Source: Cadophora sp. MPI-SDFR-AT-0126 (taxonomy: Eukaryota; Ascomycota; Leotiomycetes; Helotiales; Ploettnerulaceae). Taken from it: a DNA stretch of 64,000 nt. The DNA lies in NCBI GenBank assembly GCA_020747065.1, contig JAGMVK010000010.1:1178001-1242000 (forward strand), read 5' to 3'. Below the pieces are notes generated by a model that had not been told where the DNA came from, ran no database searches, and saw only the letters and a program-made list of their open reading frames with translations. The position numbers and the translations under genes were made by a program. This document shows, one piece after another, positions 57,062 to 64,000 of this stretch; position 1 is the first letter of the stretch, and the number at the start of each line of letters is the position of its first letter.

Positions 57062-58295
57062 ATGCGGCTCATCAAACAAAACATTGAGCGTGATGGCTCT
57101 GGAACTATTACATTGTTCCCTGAGGAGCCAGAAGACATGGTATATACTTCGCCCAAGAAGGTCTCTTCTCAAGCTAATGAAATTGAAACAGTGGCATGCC
57201 TACAATCTTATCGCACCCACCGATCTCCTTCGCGCGAGCGCCATCCGTCGAGTCACCACCGAGTCCACTACAGGCAGCACTTCCTCGACAAGAGTCCACA
57301 TCACTCTACTTATCCGAGTCACGTCTATTGACTTTGATCCACAGGCCGGACAACTGCACGTTAGTGGGCAAGTGGCAGAAGAAAACAAGTGGGTGAAGGT
57401 GGGCGCGTTTCATACCCTCGATCTCGAATTGCAACGCAACTTCACTCTCGAGAAGAGCGAAGGGTGGGACTCGGTCGCCTTAGATGTCGTAAGAGAAGCA
57501 GTCAAGCAGGACAAGGAGGGGACTGTGCCAGCAGTGGTTATGCAAGAAGGAATGGCAAACATATGTCTCATCACTGAACACCAAACGATATTAAAGCAAC
57601 GGGTTGAGACCGGAATACCGAGGAAAAGATCAGGCAGGGCAGGTGACCATGACAAAGGAATTCTCAAATTCTACGAAACAGTTCTGGAGACGTTGAAGCG
57701 CCACGTCGATATCACGCAACCGAGACCTTTGTTACTAGCAAGTCCTGGTTTCACAGCCGCCGGTTTCAAGAAGTACATTATTGACGAGGCAACACGGAAG
57801 GCGGAGAAGGCAGTGCTGGCAAACAAGAGCAATTTCGTGGTGGTACATTCGAGTTCAGGGCATTTGCACAGCTTGAACGAAGTCTTGAAAAGTCCTGAAG
57901 TTCTGGCGAAATTGAAGGATACAAAATATTCCAAGGAAACTCGGTTTATGGACGACTTCATGACATTACTCCGAAAGGATGATGGGAGAGCATGGTATGG
58001 GCCGAGTGAAGTTGAACAAGCTGTTGAGAAAGGCGCAGTTGGCCGTGGTGGTGGAGTCCTCCTCATCAGCAATGCTCTATTCCGGAGTCAGGAAATTGGT
58101 ACCCGAAAACGATGGGTTACGTTGGTTGACAAGGTTAAGGAGGAAGGAGGTGAGGCCAGGGTACTGAGCAGCGACCACGAAAGTGGGAAGAGGTTAGAAG
58201 GTTTGGGTGGAATTGCTGCTATTTTAACATTCCCATTAGAGGATCTCGATGAAGATGAAGACGAGGACAACGGTGGTAATCAAGAACCAATATGA
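57062..58295 (+). CDS. DOM34: DOM34/Pelota ribosome-rescue factor
   Basis: With Hbs1 it splits stalled ribosomes in no-go and non-stop decay. Exons 57062-57139 and 57192-58295 encode 393 residues. The start MRLIKQNIERDGSGTITLFPEEPEDM joins WHAYNLIAPTDLLRA across the intron, which is the classic eRF1-like N-domain sequence. The middle domain has VVMQEGMANICLIT, and the C-terminal domain has WYGPSEVEQAVEKGAVG and GGVLLISNALFR. There is no GGQ motif, as expected for Pelota. The tail is acidic (EDLDEDEDEDNGG). A frame open upstream of 57062 is rejected because the family starts at MRLIKQ. Confidence 0.95.
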
Positions 58296-58550
58296 TAACC
58301 GGTTTCCTCATACCCCTCTTGACGGCGTCATGTGAGGAAGTCAAATTCAACCTCAACGATATATCTATGTGGCCGCTTCCATCGGAAACGTACTTTCCAG
58401 TTTGAGAATCAGTGAGTTGGTCACTCTTGCTTGGAAGACCTATGAAACGAAAACACTCTACTTCTCTGCGACTTCTATCAAGCCTTACTGCATCGATACA
58501 GCGCATGTTCAGGATTTCTTCTTGCGGCGAAAGTATACTTACTTACTAAA

Positions 58551-61306
58551 ATGGACCAGACAAGCTCAACGACAGAAGCTGCCAGTGAACCTCCCCCGAT
58601 CCAAACATTAGCCCCTGCAAAGATCGAACGACGTCCCGAAGACATTCAAGACGAAGCGGCATTCCGTGCTGCTTCAATTTTCAAAGTATGGAGAGGTTAC
58701 AGTATATTCTTGATCGTTACCACGACTTAGTGCTCAGGCGTTGGTCTAAGAAGACTCGGGGCGCGAAAGAAGATATTCTTCTGGAAGCCTGGCCTGATAT
58801 CCCTCTTACACATCGTCCCGACTTCGCCTTATTCCATCGTTTCGAGCCACTACGGTTTCCGATAACAGATTCGCACGAGTTGATGGCTGCCAAATTCCCT
58901 TCGTTAAATGTCGAGGATTTGTCACAGGGCAAACACTTTCTGATGCTTGTTGATGCTCGAGCACGGAATGCTCCAAAGGAGTTTGCTCGCTCGGATTTGG
59001 AAGCAAGTGTCATAAGCAGAGCCATGCAAGTTTCCCTTCTTGTCTTCTCCACAATTCAAATTTGCCCGGGTCCAGGTTCAAGTATTTCATAAGGCTAATG
59101 GGATATAATAGGAGCGCATTTTCTCACAGCTTCTGTCCAGGTCATTCTATGTAAGTCTAATTGCCGTCGATGGAGTCGCCGAAACAAGCACATATCGTCA
59201 TTCCCACACATGCTTTATGACTGATCCTCAAGAGACTAATAACTAATGTTATAACGTTCGTGATAGGTCTCTTGACGGAGACGCCCCCGATACATACGGC
59301 AAAGTAATCTCCTTGGTGGGCAATGCTCAGGCACAAGACCGGCTGAAATACGGAATCGATTACACGATACCAGAAGGCTTGCTCATTCTCGAGATACAGC
59401 AGAAAGTGTTGCAATTTTTGGAAAGTTGCTGCGAAGGCGTTTTGCACGATAAGCCATTGCCAAACCCTAACGAAGGTTGGACAAGCCTGAATGAAGTAAA
59501 CGGAAATGCGCCATACCGTCCTCGGAAGTCTTCTGACTTTCCAAAACTAATGTCCCTTCTGGCTGCCAATCTGACGATGAATGCGGGTATGACCATTCCC
59601 CAGGATGGAACTTCTGATATGTCGAGCACTAATCCAATTTTGGGACCAGACGATCTTTGGGAACTAAGAAATGATCCAGGATACTTTCTCGAAGCCGTCA
59701 AAGGCTATCATTCCTCACGTCGAGAAGCTGTGTATGATTCTCAAGGCCACACAGACCCTTCCACTGAAACACAGGACTACTGGGAGATTTGTGCTGGGAC
59801 AGTTGCAGAAAATGCTTATTGTAGTGTCATCATGGCTGGAATCGATTTCGGCTTGGCTGCAAAGTTACACAGCATATATGCCAGTCTGCCCAACAAGCAC
59901 CAATTATCAATTGACGAGTTCAAGTTGCCGCAAAATCTCGAGTTCCTTGAGGGAATCCTGCATCTGCGGCACAATTTGGTCATTCAATTCCAAGGTGAGT
60001 ATAGAAATGTGCAAATGTGATCAATTCTGGAAAAGATGTACTGACTCCAATGACCTCCTCTAGAAGCTCTCGAAGTGCTATCTCATAGTTTACCAACTGA
60101 AAGAACTTTTCGTGAATATTTTGTCAGAGATAGTAATATGCCGGAGTTCAACGCGAGATGCCTGTATCCCCGAGGTAAAGACTCCGATCCATTGTTCCAA
60201 TTTTTCTCAGCATTACTTTTCCTCGACGAAAAGCTAGAATCGCAAATGGGAATTAAAAACCTGGTGGTCGAAATCGAGCGTCTTGTGGAGAGCAACCCAG
60301 AAGAGAAGATGAGACTCTCTCCAAACCTGCTCCGGCTAATTGGTCGTGTTGGGTTTTTTATGCACGTCATTGAGTCACTTGATCTAATCCAGTCATCGGT
60401 GGGAAGGGCTCATGTGGACTTGATAACCTATAGAGGACCAGCTTATGCCAGCTTGGAAGAGGAAGCCTCGAAAATTGGTCTTCGTCGCACTCAGTTCCTA
60501 GGTTCGTGGCTTCTATCTTTCAAATCCTTCGTGCTCATGAGATAGTAGAAGACGTAAAAGGGATGTCCTACAAGGGTTTTGGTCTGCCCGACAATGGTAG
60601 TTATGAATACCCGTGTTGGAAGCCCCGGAAACGACAGAATATCGATCAGATGCGACGAGCAGAAAAATGTCTGGATGAGTACTGGGAGATGTTTGATCAT
60701 GGATTTCACTCATCCTGTGGCAAATCAATTCATGATTACGATCCTCAAATTTTCAAGTGCCGGCAGATGATAAGGACAGCGGAGGAAGAGCCCAGGCCTC
60801 AGCCAAAGCCCAAAGATTCTGGTATTGTGCTCGATGAGATCGATCTAGCTCTAGATCAACTGAACAAGGATGGCTCATCCAAAGTTTTCAACGAAGCAGT
60901 AGAGACTTCGTCTCCCGAGCCTGATCTTCAGGCAAATGGTTTACTCCCAATTCAGGAGTTCCTGGCTACAGATCGAACACACTTTACGTTCACAGAGCGG
61001 TCCTTGAAGGTTTTTCGAAAGATGTTTAAGGTTCCGTATCCAGAACCTCCAGCTGAAATCAAACGGACCGATTTCTTGACCGCAATGCTAGACGCCGGAT
61101 TTCAGATTACCAAACAGTATGGGTCTCTGTGGCTCTTCACGCCACATTCTCTGGGTGTGGACAGGAGCATTTTTCTCTATGAACCGCAAATCGACTTCTA
61201 TACTAGATCAGGAGTTCTGGAGATGGATTTCAAGCATTCACAGGGTTTAGCACGACGTTTGAATTATGCTTATGGATGGAACGAGACCTGGTTTGCTAAG
61301 AAATAG
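58551..61306 (+). CDS. Large fungal protein of unknown function, with apparent 5' frame break
   Basis: From an ATG at 58688, exons 58688-59025, 59112-59150, 59267-59994, 60064-60501 and 60546-61306 join in phase to 767 residues. Typical segments are YILDRYHDLVLRRWSKKT, THRPDFALFHRFE, PDTYGKVISLVG and PEGLLILEIQQKVLQFL. The C-terminus reads SLWLFTPHSLGVDRSI then ARRLNYAYGWNETWF. I recognise the style of an abundant unnamed Pezizomycotina family but no function. A protein-like 45-codon frame starting at 58551 (MDQTSSTTEAASEPPP to FRAASIFK) runs right up to this gene but in another frame, with no splice solution. The first intron fits only with a GC donor (GCAAGT at 59026). No membrane segment or catalytic motif seen. 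Confidence 0.65.
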
Positions 61307-61960
61307 GGTATCTAGTGATTACATTGGACCTTGAGTTCCAGCCTTTAGGTGTATTGTTCGATAAAGGCAACAGTTGCGTTAGTTCATGTACGAGTTAGCG
61401 CAGAGCTGTAGTATGACAATCAATATTGACTTTCATCTCATGTATTCGTTGTAAGACTCTCGCTTACGATGTAAACAGAAGTCTCTTCGGCAACCGTGCA
61501 GGCAAGTGCCGTACGAGGCCTAGCCCTTCCTGCTAACTTTGAGAGATAATCCCAAATATGTACAGCCTTTAAAACATAATTGAATGATGTGCTTACTAGA
61601 TGGTTCAGCGACCTGGAGTTCGCTATCCTCGGAAACGGACGTATATAAGGAGTGCTTGGCTATCATTTGCTTTTCGTTGCTGACCTCATTTACTACGCGC
61701 ACAGCGTACTTCAACAGTCTGTCTAACAAGAACACCTGAAACCTATACGCAAAGTATATTTTGTCAACTGTCCGGCTTGATTGAGAATTTCTGGAGGAGA
61801 ACAACAGTTTGTCGTGTAGATCTTGACTAGGTTTAGCTTGGTGCTCATGGCAAAAGTGGGGTACACCTAGAGCAGCACCTCGTCGCTGTGCGTCTTTCGT
61901 CTTCATCATATTTTCATGATACATGTCAATTCAGACAAATTATTTATCATATCTCCCAAG
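61307..61960. other. Intergenic before the acyltransferase-like gene
   Basis: A 654-bp spacer between two plus-strand genes; a minus-strand frame here has no protein character. Confidence 0.55.
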
Positions 61961-63167
61961 ATGCCGTCGAAAGACCAGATCATTAAAGCTCCAGAGATCA
62001 TCGAGCTGTCAGGATCACCTAGGGAGGTGAGTAAATGCCACAGCCCGCTTCTTGATTTCTGCTCCATAACTAGGCACAGATAGGACTCAAACATGGACGA
62101 ATTCTCGCCACCAAGATTCACAGCCAGATCAAAGTTTACGAAGCCATGTTCCAGCAAACATCAAAACTAAGCTGGGCCGACGTGCGCTCCATAGCCAGAG
62201 ATTACAGCGCCACCATTCAAAAACTAACTCCCGATCTTGGTTCTGAGATGGCATTTATTGCCGAAGGAGCTAATGTCGATCTGCTGGATATCACGGCGCT
62301 GAATTGTAGGAGTGAGATTGCGCTGGGACTGTTCTCAGATGGATGTACGAGTATGGGATGGAAGAGAGAGGGAGGCGAAGTCTTGCTTGCGCAGAATTGG
62401 GATTGGACGAGGAGAGTGAAAGAGAGTCTGGTGATGATGTCTATTGAAAAGACGGGAAAGCCGAAGATTTGGATGGTCACTGAGGTATGAACTTAAAATC
62501 ACTGCCTTCTATATCATGCATGAAACTGATGGGAGAACAGGCAGGCATCGTAGGCAAAATCGGATTCAACTCTTCATCCGTGGGAACAACTCTCAACGCT
62601 ATCCGAGCTAGACCTACAGATGCGTCTAAAGTACCTATTCACGTCGCTCTGCGTCTATGTCTCGAAGCCGAGACCACAGCCGCGGCGATTTCTAAGCTCG
62701 AATCATTGGGCGGCCTCGCTTCCTCGGCACACATCCTCCTCGCTGATCCAACCGGTCCCATCAGTCTTGAACTCTCGCCCAAAGGCGACAAACATATCGC
62801 GTCCAATGAAAAAGGCATAGTCTGCCACACGAACCACTTCCTGCAGAACCGCTTCGTAGACGAGCCGCCATGGTTGAGCGGGAGTCCAATCCGACTTACC
62901 AGAATCCAGCAATTGACGGATGAGTTGGCTACCAGTGGGGAGAACGTTGATGCAGAGGTTTTGAGGACGAGGATTTTCTCGGACGGGTTTAATGCCCCGC
63001 AGGCGATTTGCTGTGAGGAGGATCCGAAGAGAGCTATTGAGACGAGGAGTAGTACGCTGTTTAATATTGTGATGAGATTTGTTGATGGTGAAGAGCCGAG
63101 TGCGGAGGTTGTGTGGGGGCGGCCGGGGAGTGGTGAGGAGGGCAGGCCGTTGAAGATGCCTTGGTAA
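61961..63167 (+). CDS. Peptidase C45 / acyl-CoA:6-aminopenicillanic-acid acyltransferase-like protein
   Basis: Exons 61961-62026, 62074-62484 and 62541-63167 encode 367 residues, close to the 357 of the Penicillium penicillin acyltransferase. The family's self-cleaving Gly-Cys pair is present as SDGCTSMGW (Cys at about residue 113), followed by LAQNWDW. Other family segments are GLKHGRILATKI, GIVGKIGFNSSSVG, CHTNHFLQNRF and STLFNIVM. Known members are Ntn hydrolases that cleave themselves before this Cys. Unlike the penicillin enzyme, the C-terminus (PLKMPW) is not a peroxisomal PTS1 signal. No NRPS or isopenicillin synthase gene is nearby, so the substrate is unknown and penicillin synthesis is not implied. 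Confidence 0.88.
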
Positions 63168-63481
63168 TGGATTGAAGGTTGACCTGTTGTTACTATAGCG
63201 AGGTTTGTTTATATTCTGGGACAGGATCTGAGCCTGTGATCGTTCTTGGAAATCAAGCGGTTGTTTCCCCAAAAGACTGAGGGCCATCACAAAATGGGAA
63301 CAGAATTTGTATTGCTACTTTACTTTCGAAAGCGAAGCACAACATGATAATCTCATACCTCGTGATATCATAAATTTTGGCCGAAAGTCAAATAGTGACG
63401 GAAAAGGAAGGAACCCGACTCATCCTCCGAGCCCCTCAATTCTGTACAAATCTCCATTTTACACCATCAAGCCTGGCAAAA
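63168..63481. other. Convergent spacer
   Basis: A 314-bp region between two 3' ends; nothing seen. Confidence 0.6.
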
Positions 63482-64000
63482 TTAAGCAAGGCCGATCATT
63501 CCCAACACAAGAGCACCGAAAACACCAGCCGCCTTAACGCTGTTAGCGCTGGCAGCGCTTGTATCAGTTGGATTAGCAGCCGCGGAAGTCAAGCTGGCGA
63601 TAGAAGAGGATGCTGAAGCAACTTGTTCCGAGTTGGTAGCGGTGGAAAGGACAGAAGAGAGGGAATCGATGGCGCTCGAGGCTGATCCTGTGATGGCAGG
63701 GCTGCTCTGCGAGCCGGTGATAGTGGTCTGGCTACCTCCTGCTGCTGTTTGTCCTCCACTAGTAGAGGCAGTTGGGGATCCAGTCATGCTGATGTAGGTT
63801 GTTCTTGAAAATGAGCAGGAGCGGACTAGATCGTTGACATCTGCAGAACTGTGTCAGTACTGAAGTCTTGACCGGTGGCGGAGATACGGAGGAGCATACC
63901 ATTGTCAGCGCCATCATTGCGGTCAAAGTTCGCTACACAGGCCTCGCATGCTGGGATTTCGGAAGCCGCGTTGGTGCCGTTACAGACGCAGCTGATGTAA
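63482..64000 (-). CDS. GPI-anchored Cys-rich secreted protein, partial (N-terminus beyond window)
   Basis: The visible part consists of an exon from the window edge to 63900 and a last exon 63840-63482. The first shows SCVCNG, PACEACVANFDRNDGADN, which is Cys-patterned extracellular sequence. The second continues with DVNDLVRSCSF, then a long Ser/Thr/Gly/Ala region that would be O-mannosylated. It ends with a hydrophobic tail (GVFGALVLGMIGLA) without charged residues after it, the signature of GPI attachment. Probably a cell-wall or plasma-membrane surface protein. Signal peptide and family cannot be judged because the N-terminus is outside the window. Confidence 0.75.

Overview
The window is nuclear DNA of a filamentous ascomycete (Pezizomycotina, possibly Leotiomycetes; the class is a guess). 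The evidence is dense protein-coding genes on both strands, short GT-AG introns (mostly 45-90 nt) with CTAAY/CTGAY-type branch sites, and best-recognised products that are typical fungal housekeeping genes (YAP1, ATG12, ECM31, PAN2, KAP123, DBF4, ICP55, UBC8, DOM34). I see no tRNA, rRNA, CRISPR array or intact transposon.

Layout. 1-9.1 kb: argininosuccinate lyase (ARG4, -), a large HSL-type alpha/beta hydrolase (-), TSR2 (+) and a BSD-domain protein (-). 9.1-17.1 kb: the redox bZIP factor YAP1 (+) and, convergent to it, a YANK/STK32-type kinase (-). 17.1-22.5 kb: a 5.4-kb stretch with no gene I can support. 22.5-31 kb: a compact block of DBF4 (-), ICP55 (+), ATG12 (+), ECM31/panB (-) and UBC8 (+). 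31-42.5 kb: an MFSD5-like transporter (-), PAN2 (+), a Ser-rich protein that may be TCO89-like (-) and PEP carboxykinase (PCK1, -). 42.5-47 kb: the PCK1 upstream region, a GNAT acetyltransferase (-) and a small Cys-containing protein (-). 47-58.3 kb: KAP123 (+), an uncharacterised protein with three UIM-like motifs (-), an aldo-keto reductase (-) and DOM34 (+). 58.5-64 kb: an unrecognised fungal protein (+) with an apparent 5' frame break, a peptidase C45/acyltransferase-like gene (+) and the end of a GPI-anchored Cys-rich protein (-).

The genes do not form a biosynthetic cluster. They belong to separate core pathways: arginine and pantothenate synthesis, gluconeogenesis, replication initiation, autophagy, mRNA decay and ribosome rescue, nuclear import, and redox response. 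Each exon model below was built by requiring splice motifs, reading phase and protein continuity to agree; where they do not, this is stated.

The two most unusual observations are as follows. (1) The UBC8 gene can only be read through if it contains a one-nucleotide exon, next to 3-nt and 8-nt exons. (2) An uncharacterised nuclear-type protein combines a PCNA-box-like sequence with three UIM-like helices and has MBF (ACGCGT) sites upstream. Two introns appear to use GC instead of GT donors.
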